DNA of 64,000 bases from NCBI GenBank assembly GCA_947647505.1, contig CANSKO010000002.1, positions 62,001 to 126,000 on the forward strand, in the 5' to 3' direction. The translations under genes and the position numbers were made by a program. Source of the DNA: an uncultured Roseburia sp. GTDB taxonomy: Bacteria > Bacillota > Clostridia > Lachnospirales > Lachnospiraceae. Below the pieces are notes generated by a model that saw only the letters and a program-made list of their open reading frames with translations, had not been told where the DNA came from and did not search any database. Below, one piece after another: positions 40,401 to 48,936 of this stretch (the stretch's first letter is position 1; the number at the start of each line of letters is the position of its first letter).

Positions 40401-41884
40401 TTGACATTCCATTTGAGACGTTTCTCGGGTTTAAGGGAAATAAGGAGCCGGATATTGATCTGAACTTTTCCGGAGAATACCAGAGCAAGGCGCATGCGTA
40501 TACGGAAGTGATTTTTGGCTACGGACAGACGTACCGCGCCGGGACGATCGGAACGCTGGCGGATAAGACGGCGTTTGGCTATATCAAAAATTACTTTGAA
40601 GAACGGGGCGTCCATAAGCGCAACTGCGAAGTCGGGCGGATGGTGCAGGGGTGCGTCGGCGTGCGCAGGACGACGGGCCAGCATCCGGGCGGCATTATTG
40701 TGCTTCCGGTAGGCGAGGAAATTGATTCGTTTACGCCGGTGCAGCATCCGGCAAACGATATGGGCACGACGATTGTTACGACGCACTTTGACTACCATTC
40801 CATTGACCATAATCTCCTAAAGCTGGATATACTAGGGCACGACGATCCGACGATGATTCGCATGCTGCAGGATCTGACGGGACTGGACCCGCAGAAGATT
40901 CCGCTGGACGATGCGGCGGTTTTATCGTTGTTTAAAAATACGGACGCGCTTGGCGTTACGCCGGATGAGATTGGCGGCTGTCCGCTTGGCGCGCTTGGCA
41001 TCCCCGAATTTGGCACGGATTTTGCAATGCAGATGGTCATCGACGCCAAACCGCAGGAATTTTCCGATCTGGTTCGCATTTCCGGTCTTTCGCATGGAAC
41101 GGACGTGTGGCTTGGCAATGCGCAGACGTTAATTGAAGAAGGAAAAGCGACGATTTCTACGGCGATCTGTACGCGCGACGACATTATGGTCTATCTGATT
41201 CATATGGGGCTTGACAGCGAGCTTTCGTTTATGATCATGGAGTCTGTGCGGAAAGGAAAGGGTCTGAAGGAAGAGTGGAAAAAAGAAATGACGGCGCACG
41301 GCGTGCCGGATTGGTATATCTGGTCGTGTGAAAAAATAAAATATATGTTTCCAAAGGCGCATGCCGCCGCCTATGTAATGATGGCATGGCGGATTGCCTA
41401 CTGCAAGGTGTTTTACCCGCTGGCCTATTATGCGGCGTATTTCAGCATTCGCGCCACAGGATTCAACTATGAGCTGATGTGTCAGGGACAGGAGTGCTTA
41501 CAGTATTTTATGCGGGACTATGAAGCGCGGAAAGACAAGCTTTCCAAAAAAGAACAGGATACGTATCGTGACATGCGGATTGTGCAGGAGATGTACGCAA
41601 GGGGCTTTGCGTTTCTGCCGCTGGATATTTATACGGCGCAGGCGACGCGGTTTCAGATTATAGACGGAAAGCTGATGCCTTCGCTTGGCACGATTGACGG
41701 CATGGGGGAAAAGGCGGCCGAAGCGGTGGAGGAGGCTGCAAAAGATGGAAAGTTTCTTTCTAAGGATGATTTCAGGCAGCGGACGAAAGTAAGCAAGACG
41801 GTGATTGATCTGATGGCGAATCTTGGAATTTTAAACGATCTGCCGGAGTCGAACCAGCTGTCGCTGTTTGACTTTGCCGGCTAA
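37475..41884 (+). CDS. polC: DNA polymerase III subunit alpha, PolC type
   Basis: About 1469 residues. An N-terminal domain is followed by an OB fold (about 255-345), a PHP domain (ELHCHTKMSDMDGV, about 360) split by a DnaQ-like 3'-5' exonuclease (VVFDLETTGF, about 447; HNADFDMSFI; HHRAVDDAECT), and then palm and fingers with GSRGSVGSSFVA and the catalytic acidic PDIDLNFSGEYQ. It is the leading-strand replicase of low-GC Gram-positives. TTG at 37475 is well placed after GGGGTGAG; GTG at 37466, overlapping ispG, is the alternative. Confidence 0.96.
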   Translation: MAKSFFEVFQTLDLADECRQLLQDTEVTKVSANPSRTLIRVSLLSRHLIPKANLLYLERELKRQLFRERQMEVKIIEKYQLSGQYTAETLMQIYGGDIAEEIKAYSLLLHSIYRDAGMHFSDGDRMCLELNDTFLSRERADELVCILEKIICERCGLDCIIEVSYAPSKKSSRIRQADLKMEQEIRNVVRMAGRKETEEEEREAPALEEEKPKKPAFAASGPKKTVKRSYLRSNNPDVVYGRDFEEEAIPIEKITGEMGEVTIRGQVMELEVRNIRNEKAIVILTITDFTDTIVLKLFVGKEDLDALCEGVKKGSFLKIRGITTIDRFDSELTIGSIYGIRQIPDFRKTRMDNSPIKRVELHCHTKMSDMDGVTDVKDLIRRAKEWGHRAIAITDHGNVQSFPDANHAVSKEEEFKVIYGMEAYLVDDLKTPVERPAGQSLSDVCVVFDLETTGFRPKENKIIEIGAVKVEHGAITDRFSAFVNPKVPIPYEIEQLTGIQDEMVLDAKTIEEVLPEFMEFCGDAILVAHNADFDMSFIRHNLKLQKLDRTFTVIDTVMLARILLPGLGRYKLDTVAKALGISLLHHHRAVDDAECTAEIFLKFVRMLNERDVWDVDRLQSFGSLTPEAIGKLPTYHAIILATCDVGRVNLYRLVSRSHLTYYHKRPRIPKTEYLKQKEGLIIGSACEAGELYQAILNGRPKEDIVRLARFYDYLEIQPLLNNAFLIASEKSPVQDMEDLKEINRSIVALGEELHKPVVATCDVHFMEPEDEVYRRIIMAGRGFPDADNQAPLFLRTTEEMLAEFAYLGSEKAEEVVIHNPNKIADLCEKISPVRPDKCPPVIPDSDQMLRDICQNRAREMYGDPLPPVVKERLSRELNSIISNGYAVMYIIAQKLVWKSNEDGYLVGSRGSVGSSFVATMAGITEVNPLQAHYLCPNCHYSDFDSPEVKAYSGRGGCDMPDRTCPKCGGPLAKEGFDIPFETFLGFKGNKEPDIDLNFSGEYQSKAHAYTEVIFGYGQTYRAGTIGTLADKTAFGYIKNYFEERGVHKRNCEVGRMVQGCVGVRRTTGQHPGGIIVLPVGEEIDSFTPVQHPANDMGTTIVTTHFDYHSIDHNLLKLDILGHDDPTMIRMLQDLTGLDPQKIPLDDAAVLSLFKNTDALGVTPDEIGGCPLGALGIPEFGTDFAMQMVIDAKPQEFSDLVRISGLSHGTDVWLGNAQTLIEEGKATISTAICTRDDIMVYLIHMGLDSELSFMIMESVRKGKGLKEEWKKEMTAHGVPDWYIWSCEKIKYMFPKAHAAAYVMMAWRIAYCKVFYPLAYYAAYFSIRATGFNYELMCQGQECLQYFMRDYEARKDKLSKKEQDTYRDMRIVQEMYARGFAFLPLDIYTAQATRFQIIDGKLMPSLGTIDGMGEKAAEAVEEAAKDGKFLSKDDFRQRTKVSKTVIDLMANLGILNDLPESNQLSLFDFAG

Positions 41885-41887
41885 TAA

Positions 41888-41915
41888 GCAAACGCTGACG
41901 TGTTGCGCGTCAGCG
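41888..41915 (+). terminator. Hairpin after polC
   Basis: AACGCTGACG pairs with CGTCAGCGTT just after the polC stop. No T-run follows, so termination here may be weak or depend on the second hairpin at 41961. Confidence 0.45.
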
Positions 41916-41960
41916 TTCGCCGCATGGCAGAAAGACAGGGTTTCATCCGGGACAGAAATA

Positions 41961-41992
41961 AAAAACGCTGCAATCGAAATTGCAGCGTTTCA
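41961..41992 (-). terminator. Rho-independent terminator of tRNA-Thr (also usable for polC)
   Basis: AAACGCTGCAAT and ATTGCAGCGTTT form a perfect stem with a CGAA-type loop. On the minus strand it is followed by six T, suiting the tRNA transcript. Confidence 0.8.
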
Positions 41993-42002
41993 AAAGAAAA
42001 AA

Positions 42003-42074
<72 letters not shown>

Positions 42075-42160
42075 GTACCTGAACCGTACTTTGACATTAT
42101 ATCCGCTTTTTATAAAAATAGCAAGTGTTTTTTTAAAAAAATTTTCAGGCAGGGTGAAAT

Positions 42161-42829
42161 ATGTGGAAAAACAGGGAAAAACAGGGGTGTGGAGCCGTGT
42201 ATATTTCGGTATCGGAACAGGAAGATATACGGGAAACAGAGCTTGCAGGTCGTCTGCTTTCCAGGGGATTTCTGGAATGCTATGGCATTCGTCTAAAAGA
42301 AGGAGACATTTTAAGGGATGCATACGGGAAGCCGTACTACGCGAAGGATGCGCGCATCTCATTTAATGTCAGCCATTGCAGAAACGGCGCGGCGGCGGCA
42401 TTCTGTGACAGGCCGGTCGGCGTTGACCTGGAACGCATGCGCAGGGTAAACGTTCGGACGGCCGCAAAATGCTTAAGCAAAGAAGAGATGGCGTACGTGT
42501 TTTGGGGAAACGACGGGGGAAAAGACGGCGGCTCCGCGCTGTCTGTGGAAGAGGCGCGGCGGTTTCTGCAATTGTGGACGCTAAAAGAAAGCGCGGTAAA
42601 GATGACGGGAGAGGGGCTGCGCACCCCTCTGCGTGAAGTTTCGTTTGGGTTGGCGGGAGTGGAGCGGGAGCTTCTTTTGGGCGTGCGGCAGGTAAGAGGC
42701 TGTCGCGACGGCGCGCTCCACTATCTGTATGCGCAGGAGGACGTTTTTGCGGCTCTGACGGCGCGATGTGAAGAAACAGACGCCATCCCTCGCTTTGACT
42801 GGAAATTTCTCCCGTCAAATGCGCTCTAG
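42161..42829 (+). CDS. 4'-phosphopantetheinyl transferase (Sfp type)
   Basis: 222 residues with the three Sfp-type motifs: ARISFNVSHC (about 66), PVGVDLERM (magnesium ligands Asp and Glu) and WTLKESAVKMTGEGL. It transfers 4'-phosphopantetheine from CoA to acyl or peptidyl carrier proteins. No polyketide or nonribosomal synthetase is in the window, so it may serve a remote cluster or fatty-acid ACP. The stop codon lies inside the palindromic repeat at 42826. AGGGTGA precedes the ATG. Confidence 0.9.
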   Translation: MWKNREKQGCGAVYISVSEQEDIRETELAGRLLSRGFLECYGIRLKEGDILRDAYGKPYYAKDARISFNVSHCRNGAAAAFCDRPVGVDLERMRRVNVRTAAKCLSKEEMAYVFWGNDGGKDGGSALSVEEARRFLQLWTLKESAVKMTGEGLRTPLREVSFGLAGVERELLLGVRQVRGCRDGALHYLYAQEDVFAALTARCEETDAIPRFDWKFLPSNAL

Positions 42830-42990
42830 AGCGTGTTTGAAACATGCTTTCTGACAGATGTGCGACCCACTTAGTGGGAGATTTGTGCCAAATAAGGGAG
42901 GCGTAGCGGGCTACGTTGACCGAATTTGGTGAAATCTCGCGCTAAGTGGGGCGTGCAGATGGCGGGAATGATTTTTCAGACACGCTCTAG
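42826..42990. repeat. 165-bp palindromic repeat (MITE/REP-like) between convergent genes
   Basis: The ends are inverted: CTAGAGCGTGTTTGAAA at the left and TTTCAGACACGCTCTAG at the right, with one mismatch. Inside, CCCACTTAG and CTAAGTGGG pair, as do shorter segments around GCGGGCTACG, so most of the element can fold into a long cruciform or RNA hairpin. It supplies the stop codon of the Sfp-type gene and the last codons of the convergent permease gene. It may act as a bidirectional terminator. No coding capacity. Confidence 0.75.
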
Positions 42991-43764
42991 GAGCCGGATG
43001 CATCCATACAGTCCCATCGCGATGATGCAGAGGATAACGATGGAGAGGATGACCCAATCCAGTTTAAACACCTGACTTCCATAAATGATCAGATACCCAA
43101 GCCCGCATTTGGAGGCGATAAATTCTCCGATGATAACGCCGACAAGACACAGTCCGATATTGCTTTTCATCAGGCCGATCAGATTTGCGCGGTTTGCGGG
43201 CAGGATGACTTTTAAAAGCGTCTGGCTGCCGCTTCCGCCCAGCGTCTGAATCAGACGGATTTTTTCTTCGTCCACTTCATGAAAGCCAATGTAGAGGTTT
43301 AATATGGTGCCAAAGATGGCGACGGACATGCCGGTTAAGATAATTGTTTTGTAGTTTGCGCCAAGCCATACGATCAGAAGCGGCGCAAGCGCGGATTTTG
43401 GCAGGCTGTTTAATATGACAAGATAAGGGTCTAACGTTTCGGTCAGGCTTTTGCTGTACCAGAGCAGGATGGTAATAAAAAGAGAACAGGCCATAACGAG
43501 AAAAAAGCTGACGATCGTTTCAAACAGCGTAATTCCAATATGAAAGAACAGACGGTTTTCCATCGTCATATGGTAAAAGCAGAGGAAAAGCTTCGTTGGG
43601 CTGCTGAAGATAAAGTCGTCGATCCAGTTTTGCCTTGCGCCAAGCTCCCAGAGAAGGAAAAAGGCAAGCAAAATTGCAAGGCGGTAAAGATGGATGCGGA
43701 TTTTATGATACCGATAGGATTTCAGGTAGGCAAGCTGCGCCGCGGAAACGGAATCAGGATGCAT
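42976..43764 (-). CDS. ABC transporter permease (NitT/TauT/SsuC type)
   Basis: 262 residues with about six transmembrane segments. It has the BPD-transporter motif EEKIRLIQTLGGSGSQTLLK-VILP and GVIIGEFIASKCGLGYLI near the C-terminus. Family members import taurine, alkanesulfonates, nitrate or thiamine precursors. It overlaps the ATPase gene by 11 bases. Its last codons (ending LLERV) fall in the palindromic repeat, so the C-terminus may have been altered by insertion of that repeat. No substrate-binding protein gene is adjacent. Confidence 0.87.
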   Translation of the reverse strand: MHPDSVSAAQLAYLKSYRYHKIRIHLYRLAILLAFFLLWELGARQNWIDDFIFSSPTKLFLCFYHMTMENRLFFHIGITLFETIVSFFLVMACSLFITILLWYSKSLTETLDPYLVILNSLPKSALAPLLIVWLGANYKTIILTGMSVAIFGTILNLYIGFHEVDEEKIRLIQTLGGSGSQTLLKVILPANRANLIGLMKSNIGLCLVGVIIGEFIASKCGLGYLIIYGSQVFKLDWVILSIVILCIIAMGLYGCIRLLERV

Positions 43765-44524
43765 TTGGATTCAGCTCCTTCCATATCTGATTAAAATATT
43801 CTTTAAAGCAGTCTGTGTTCCGGCGTTCAAAGGGAGAAAGCTCCTTTGGAAAATCGGTCCGGATTACGGCGGATACGCCGGCTGGCAGCGGCGTCAGGAC
43901 AAGAATGCGATCGCCGAGGCTGACGGCTTCCGACAGATCGTGTGTAACGAGAATCGCTGTTTTTCCGCTTTTTCGGATAATGCTGCCAATGTCGTCGCTG
44001 ACCTTTAATCTTGTCTGATAGTCCAGAGCCGAAAACGGCTCATCCAGCAAAAGCAGATCAGGATGCAGCAAAAGCGTGCGGATCAGCGCGGCCCGCTGCC
44101 GCATGCCGCCGGAGAGCTGCGAGGGCTTTGCGTCTTTAAAAGGGTAAAGTCCATACAGCTTTAACAGATGATCCGCTTCTAAAAGGCGTTCGTCTGACAA
44201 TTTTTTCTGTATTTCCAGTCCGAGCAGAACGTTTTTGCGCACGCTTCTCCATTCAAACAAATGGTCGTGCTGCAGCATATATCCGATCTGCGTGCGGTTT
44301 TTGTCGGAAAGCGGCGTTCCTTTGAAGCGGACTTCTCCGGCCTCCGGTTTTAAAAGTCCGCATAAAATGGATAAAAGCGTTGTTTTGCCGCAGCCGGAAG
44401 GACCGACGATGCTGACAAATTCGCCTTCTTCTATCTGAAAATGCATATCGTTGAGCGCACATGTTTCACCCTGCAACGTATGATACGTATAACTGACATG
44501 ACGGCATTCCATCAATGGCTCCAT
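43754..44524 (-). CDS. ABC transporter ATP-binding protein (SsuB/TauB type)
   Basis: 256 residues: Walker A GPSGCGKTTLLS, Q-loop YMLQHDHLFEWRSV, signature LSGGMRQRAALIRTL, Walker B LLLLDEPFSALD and switch His LVTHDLSEA. It pairs with the downstream permease. ATG at 44524 (MEPLMECRHV) is chosen because AGGCAGGA lies about 7 bases upstream; ATG at 44551 has no clear site. The expected binding-protein gene is missing, and queH runs divergently upstream, so the solute receptor is elsewhere or lost. Confidence 0.87.
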   Translation of the reverse strand: MEPLMECRHVSYTYHTLQGETCALNDMHFQIEEGEFVSIVGPSGCGKTTLLSILCGLLKPEAGEVRFKGTPLSDKNRTQIGYMLQHDHLFEWRSVRKNVLLGLEIQKKLSDERLLEADHLLKLYGLYPFKDAKPSQLSGGMRQRAALIRTLLLHPDLLLLDEPFSALDYQTRLKVSDDIGSIIRKSGKTAILVTHDLSEAVSLGDRILVLTPLPAGVSAVIRTDFPKELSPFERRNTDCFKEYFNQIWKELNPNAS

Positions 44525-44670
44525 ACAGGTTCCTGCCTTTCGCAGCGGCATATCCAGCTGGTTTGCCGGCGCCTTTGTTTATAGAAATAGTGTATGTGAG
44601 TTGCTATTTTTTGACACATGGGGTAAAATACTTTTTGTCGCCCGTCTGGGCATGGAAATGGAGGAGGAAG

Positions 44671-45336
44671 ATGAACCGCAGGAATTATCAGAGAGAGATG
44701 GATGGCCTTTTGGATACGCTTACGCAGCAGCGGCGCGTGCCGAATCTGCTTTTGCACAGCTGCTGCGCGCCATGCAGTTCCTATGTGATCGAATATCTGT
44801 CTTCTTATTTTCATATCACGGTTTTTTATTACAATCCGAATCTGTATCCGGAAGCGGAATATGAAAAGCGTAAGAAAGAACAGCAGCGGTTTCTTCTGGA
44901 ATTTCCGGCAAAGCATCCGGTGCGGTTTTTATCCGGTGATTTTGAAAAGGACCGGTTTTATGCGGCGGTAAAGGGGCTGGAAGGAGAAAAGGAAGGCGGA
45001 CGGCGCTGCGCGCGCTGCTACCGGCTCAGGCTCAGGAAAACGGCGGAGACGGCGGCCGCTCTTTCGATGGATTATTTTGCAACGACGCTTACGATCAGTC
45101 CTTTGAAACAGGCAAAAACAATCAACGAAATCGGAGAGGAAGCCGCAAAAGCGTGCGGCGTGGCGTATTTGTGTTCGGATTTTAAGAAAAAAAACGGATT
45201 TTTGCGCTCTGTGGCGCTTTCTGACGAATACGGGATGTACCGGCAGGACTACTGCGGATGCATATTTTCCAGGCAGGAAAGAGAACATGCGCGGCATCCG
45301 TTTAAAGATACGCACAGTCAGCAGAACGAGCAATGA
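44671..45336 (+). CDS. queH: Epoxyqueuosine reductase QueH
   Basis: 221 residues with LLLHSCCAPCSSYVIEYLS (adjacent cysteines), YNPNLYPEAEYEKRK, GGRRCARCYRLRL and a final DYCGCIFS. These are the cysteine clusters of QueH (former DUF208), which bind a [4Fe-4S] cluster and an additional iron. It reduces epoxyqueuosine to queuosine in tRNA wobble position 34. ATG at 44671 directly follows GGAGGAGGA. Confidence 0.93.
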   Translation: MNRRNYQREMDGLLDTLTQQRRVPNLLLHSCCAPCSSYVIEYLSSYFHITVFYYNPNLYPEAEYEKRKKEQQRFLLEFPAKHPVRFLSGDFEKDRFYAAVKGLEGEKEGGRRCARCYRLRLRKTAETAAALSMDYFATTLTISPLKQAKTINEIGEEAAKACGVAYLCSDFKKKNGFLRSVALSDEYGMYRQDYCGCIFSRQEREHARHPFKDTHSQQNEQ

Positions 45337-45365
45337 AAACAGACAACAGACAGGAGGAATTTCGT

Positions 45366-46766
45366 ATGGCACAGTTATGGGGAGGCCGTTTTACCGGGGA
45401 AACGGATCAGATGGTTTATGCGTTTAACGCGTCTGTTTCCTATGATAAAAAATTATACCGGCAGGATATAGAGGGGAGCAGGGCGCATGTTGCAATGCTT
45501 GGCAGACAGGGCATTTTGACGGAGGAGGAAGCGGCGCAGATTCTGCGCGCGCTGGATGAGATTTTAGCGGATGTGGAGTCGGAAGCGCTTGCGATTACGA
45601 TGGAATACGAGGATATTCACAGCTTTGTGGAAGCGGAGCTGATCCGGCGTCTGGGAGACGTTGGAAAGAAGCTGCATACCGGAAGGAGCAGAAACGATCA
45701 GGTGGCTTTGGATATGCGCCTTTATATCCGGCAGGAGGTAAAAGAGACGGATGGTCTGCTGCGCGCGCTGCTGCAGACGCTTCTTTCGGGGATGGAGGCG
45801 CATGTGGAGACGATTATGCCGGGATTTACGCATTTGCAGAAAGCGCAGCCGACGACGCTTGCGCATCATCTGGGCGCGTATTTTGAAATGTTTAAGCGGG
45901 ACAGGCAGCGTCTGTCCGATTTGTATGCGCGCATGAATTACTGTCCGCTTGGCTCCGGCGCGTTTGCCGGCACGACGTATCCTCTGGACCGGGCGTATAC
46001 GGCAAAGCTGCTTTCCTTTTACGGGCCGACGTTAAACAGCATGGACGGCGTGTCGGACCGGGATTATCTGATTGAGTTTCTTTCGGCTTTAGCTACGATT
46101 ATGATGCATTTAAGCCGGTTTTCGGAGGAGATTATCATCTGGAATTCCAATGAGTATCAGTTTGTGGAAATCGACGACGCGTACAGCACGGGAAGCAGCA
46201 TTATGCCGCAGAAGAAAAACCCGGACATTGCAGAGCTTGTGCGCGGCAAAACCGGAAGGGTATACGGCGCGCTGATGGCTCTGCTTACGACGATGAAGGG
46301 CATTCCTCTGGCCTACAATAAAGACATGCAGGAAGATAAGGAGATGACGTTTGACGCGATTGAAACGGTAAAGTCCTGTCTGGCTCTTTTTGAAGGCATG
46401 CTGGCTACGATCACGTTTCGGAAAGACGTGATGCGAAGAAGCGCCGGGCTTGGATTTACGAATGCGACGGACGCGGCGGATTATCTGGTCGGACGCGGCG
46501 TGCCGTTTCGGGATGCGCACGGCGTCATTGGAAGGCTTGTGCTGGCCTGCATGGAGAAAAAGATTGCGATTGACGAGATGCCGCTTTTCGAATTAAAGCA
46601 GTTTTCGGAAGCGTTTGAAGCGGACGTATATGAAGCGATTTCGATGGACGCCTGCGTAAACCGGCGGCTGACGGTCGGCGCGCCGGGCAAGGAAGCGATG
46701 CGGTCCGCGATTCTGGAAGAGAAGCGTTATCTGGAAGAAACGCCTCCGATTGGTATAAATGCATAA
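45366..46766 (+). CDS. argH: Argininosuccinate lyase
   Basis: 466 residues: WGGRFTGETDQMVYAFNASV at the start, HTGRSRNDQVALDMRLY, and the fumarase/aspartase signature GSSIMPQKKNPDIAEL. It releases arginine and fumarate from argininosuccinate. ATG at 45366 follows CAGGAGGA. argG is not in the window, so the arginine genes are dispersed here. Confidence 0.97.
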   Translation: MAQLWGGRFTGETDQMVYAFNASVSYDKKLYRQDIEGSRAHVAMLGRQGILTEEEAAQILRALDEILADVESEALAITMEYEDIHSFVEAELIRRLGDVGKKLHTGRSRNDQVALDMRLYIRQEVKETDGLLRALLQTLLSGMEAHVETIMPGFTHLQKAQPTTLAHHLGAYFEMFKRDRQRLSDLYARMNYCPLGSGAFAGTTYPLDRAYTAKLLSFYGPTLNSMDGVSDRDYLIEFLSALATIMMHLSRFSEEIIIWNSNEYQFVEIDDAYSTGSSIMPQKKNPDIAELVRGKTGRVYGALMALLTTMKGIPLAYNKDMQEDKEMTFDAIETVKSCLALFEGMLATITFRKDVMRRSAGLGFTNATDAADYLVGRGVPFRDAHGVIGRLVLACMEKKIAIDEMPLFELKQFSEAFEADVYEAISMDACVNRRLTVGAPGKEAMRSAILEEKRYLEETPPIGINA

Positions 46767-46795
46767 GAAACGCAGAGGATAGAACTGATTTTCTG

Positions 46796-46836
46796 CCAAA
46801 ATGTGAATTGCATTTTGGAGTGGTTTATCATAAGAT
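46796..46836 (+). promoter_or_regulatory. Promoter of asd with an overlapping inverted repeat
   Basis: TTGCAT (46808-46813) and TAAGAT (46831-46836) are 17 bases apart. CCAAAATG (46796-46803) and CATTTTGG (46811-46818) form a perfect 8-bp inverted repeat over the -35 box, which could bind a repressor. No riboswitch is visible before asd. Confidence 0.45.
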
Positions 46837-46886
46837 ATTCTGGTATAAAGACAAATGTACGCGACAGACGAACATGGAGGGAAAAG

Positions 46887-47972
46887 ATGGACAGAAAATT
46901 AAAAGCAGGCATTTTAGGCGGCACAGGCATGGTGGGACAGCGTTTTATATCGCTGCTTGCAAATCATCCGTGGTTTGAGGTGACGACGATTGCGGCAAGC
47001 CCCAAAAGCGCGGGAAAAACGTATGAAGAGGCGGCGGGCGGCCGCTGGAAAATGGATACGCCGATGCCGGATAGCGTAAAACAGATTATAGTAAAAAATG
47101 TAAATGACATAGAAGAAGTGGCGTCTTCCGTTGATTTTGTATTTTCGGCGGTGGATATGACGAAAGAGGAGATCCGGGCGATCGAAGAAGCGTACGCGAA
47201 GGCGGAGACGCCCGTTGTATCCAACAACAGCGCGCACCGCTGGACGCCGGACGTGCCGATGGTGATTCCGGAAATCAATCCGGAGCATATGGATGTGATT
47301 GCGTTTCAGAAGAAGCGGCTTGGCACGACGCGGGGATTTGTTGCGGTGAAGCCAAACTGCTCCATTCAAAGCTATGCGCCGCCGCTTTTTGCATGGAAGG
47401 AATTTGAGCCGTATGAAGTCGTAGCGACGACGTATCAGGCGATTTCCGGAGCCGGGAAGACGTTTGCGGACTGGCCGGAAATGGAAGGCAATATCATTCC
47501 CTATATCGGCGGTGAAGAAGAAAAAAGCGAAAAGGAGCCGCTTCGAATCCTGGGCAGGATTTCTGACGGCGTGATTGTGCCGGCGCAAAGCCCCGTGATC
47601 ACGTGCCAGTGCATCCGCGTTCCCGTTTTAAACGGACATACGGCCGCAGTGTTTGTCAAATTCCGAAACAAACCGACGAAAGAGCAGCTGATACAGGCGT
47701 TAAAGGAGTTTCAGGGGCTTCCGCAGACGCTTTCGCTTCCCAGCGCGCCAAAGCAGTTTATCCAGTATCTGGAAGAGGACAATCGTCCGCAGGTTGCGCT
47801 GGATGTGGCGTATGAAAACGGCATGGGCGTTTCCGTTGGAAGGCTCAGGGAAGACAGCGTTTATGACTTTAAGTTTGTCGGACTGTCTCATAATACGGTG
47901 CGCGGCGCGGCCGGCGGCGCAGTCCTTTGTGCAGAATTATTAAAAGCGCAGGGCTACATTATGGCAAAATAG
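46887..47972 (+). CDS. asd: Aspartate-semialdehyde dehydrogenase
   Basis: 361 residues: NADP-binding AGILGGTGMVGQRFISLL, SNNSAHRW, active-site Cys in KPNCSIQSYAPPL, and YQAISGAGKTFADWPEM. The sequence type is the longer archaeal/fungal-like form with TRG and CSIQ rather than the classic QMS type. It makes aspartate semialdehyde for lysine/diaminopimelate, threonine and methionine. ATG at 46887 follows GGAGGG. Confidence 0.95.
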   Translation: MDRKLKAGILGGTGMVGQRFISLLANHPWFEVTTIAASPKSAGKTYEEAAGGRWKMDTPMPDSVKQIIVKNVNDIEEVASSVDFVFSAVDMTKEEIRAIEEAYAKAETPVVSNNSAHRWTPDVPMVIPEINPEHMDVIAFQKKRLGTTRGFVAVKPNCSIQSYAPPLFAWKEFEPYEVVATTYQAISGAGKTFADWPEMEGNIIPYIGGEEEKSEKEPLRILGRISDGVIVPAQSPVITCQCIRVPVLNGHTAAVFVKFRNKPTKEQLIQALKEFQGLPQTLSLPSAPKQFIQYLEEDNRPQVALDVAYENGMGVSVGRLREDSVYDFKFVGLSHNTVRGAAGGAVLCAELLKAQGYIMAK

Positions 47973-47976
47973 AGTA

Positions 47977-48005
47977 TTGCCAATATCTGCCGAAACAGAT
48001 ATAAT
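47977..48005 (+). promoter_or_regulatory. Promoter of the yicC-remA-gmk-rpoZ operon
   Basis: TTGCCA (47977-47982), 17 bases, TATAAT (48000-48005), about 45 bases before the yicC start. Confidence 0.7.
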
Positions 48006-48049
48006 AGTACGGACGAGAGTTTTTGGAATAACGGCAGGAGAGGATTTTC

Positions 48050-48928
48050 ATGATTAAGAGCATGACCGGATTTGGCCGCTGTGAGGTGACGGAGCAGGAG
48101 CATAAGTTTACAGTGGAAGTCAAATCCGTCAATCACAGGTATCTGGACGTCAATATCCGTTTGCCGAGGAAGCTTGGCTTTTTAGAAAATGCCGTTCGTA
48201 CCGTACTGAAAGCGTACATACAGCGCGGCAAGGTGGACGTCTATATTTCGCATGAAGCGTATGCAGAAGAAAAGTTTGCGTTAAAATACAATGCAGAGAT
48301 TGCACAGGCATATCTGAACCATCTGCGCCATATGGCAGAGGCGTTTGGACTGGAAAATGACGTCAGCGCCGTAAGCCTTTCGCGTTATCCGGAAGTGTTT
48401 ACAATGGAAGAGCAGGAGATGGATGAGCAGGAGCTTTGGGGCGTTTTGGAACGGGCGCTGCGCGGCGCGTGCGAATCGTTTGTGGAGAGCAGGATTGCGG
48501 AAGGCGCTTCTCTTGCCGCTGATCTGGCGGGCAAGCTGGACGCGCTGCGTGGATATGTGGATTATATGGAAGCGCGCGCGCCCGAGATTCTTTCCGAGTA
48601 TCGGAAGCGTCTGGAAGAGAAGGTTATGGAGCTGTTTTCCGACCGTCAGGCAGATGAGAGCCGCATTGCGATGGAAGTGACGCTTTTTGCGGATAAGATC
48701 TGCGTCGATGAGGAGACGGTTCGTTTAAGAAGCCATGTGGACGCTATGACGGCTGCGCTCAGAGAAGGCGGCAGCATTGGCAGGAAGCTGGATTTTATTG
48801 CGCAGGAGATGAATCGGGAGGCCAATACCATATTATCCAAGACGACGGATCTTTCCATATCAAACGTGGGCATCAATCTGAAAACGGATATCGAAAAGAT
48901 CAGAGAGCAGATTCAGAATATAGAGTAG
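48050..48928 (+). CDS. YicC-family endoribonuclease
   Basis: 292 residues beginning MIKSMTGFGRCEV, with EVKSVNHRYLDVNIRLPRKL and the C-terminal EGGSIGRKLDFIAQEMNREA, then TISKTTDLSISNVGI-like (ILSKTTDLSISN). YicC proteins are RNases implicated in small-RNA turnover. It is the first gene of the conserved yicC-remA-gmk-rpoZ block. A GGAGAGGA site lies before the ATG. Confidence 0.95.
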   Translation: MIKSMTGFGRCEVTEQEHKFTVEVKSVNHRYLDVNIRLPRKLGFLENAVRTVLKAYIQRGKVDVYISHEAYAEEKFALKYNAEIAQAYLNHLRHMAEAFGLENDVSAVSLSRYPEVFTMEEQEMDEQELWGVLERALRGACESFVESRIAEGASLAADLAGKLDALRGYVDYMEARAPEILSEYRKRLEEKVMELFSDRQADESRIAMEVTLFADKICVDEETVRLRSHVDAMTAALREGGSIGRKLDFIAQEMNREANTILSKTTDLSISNVGINLKTDIEKIREQIQNIE

Positions 48929-48936
48929 GGGATTGG

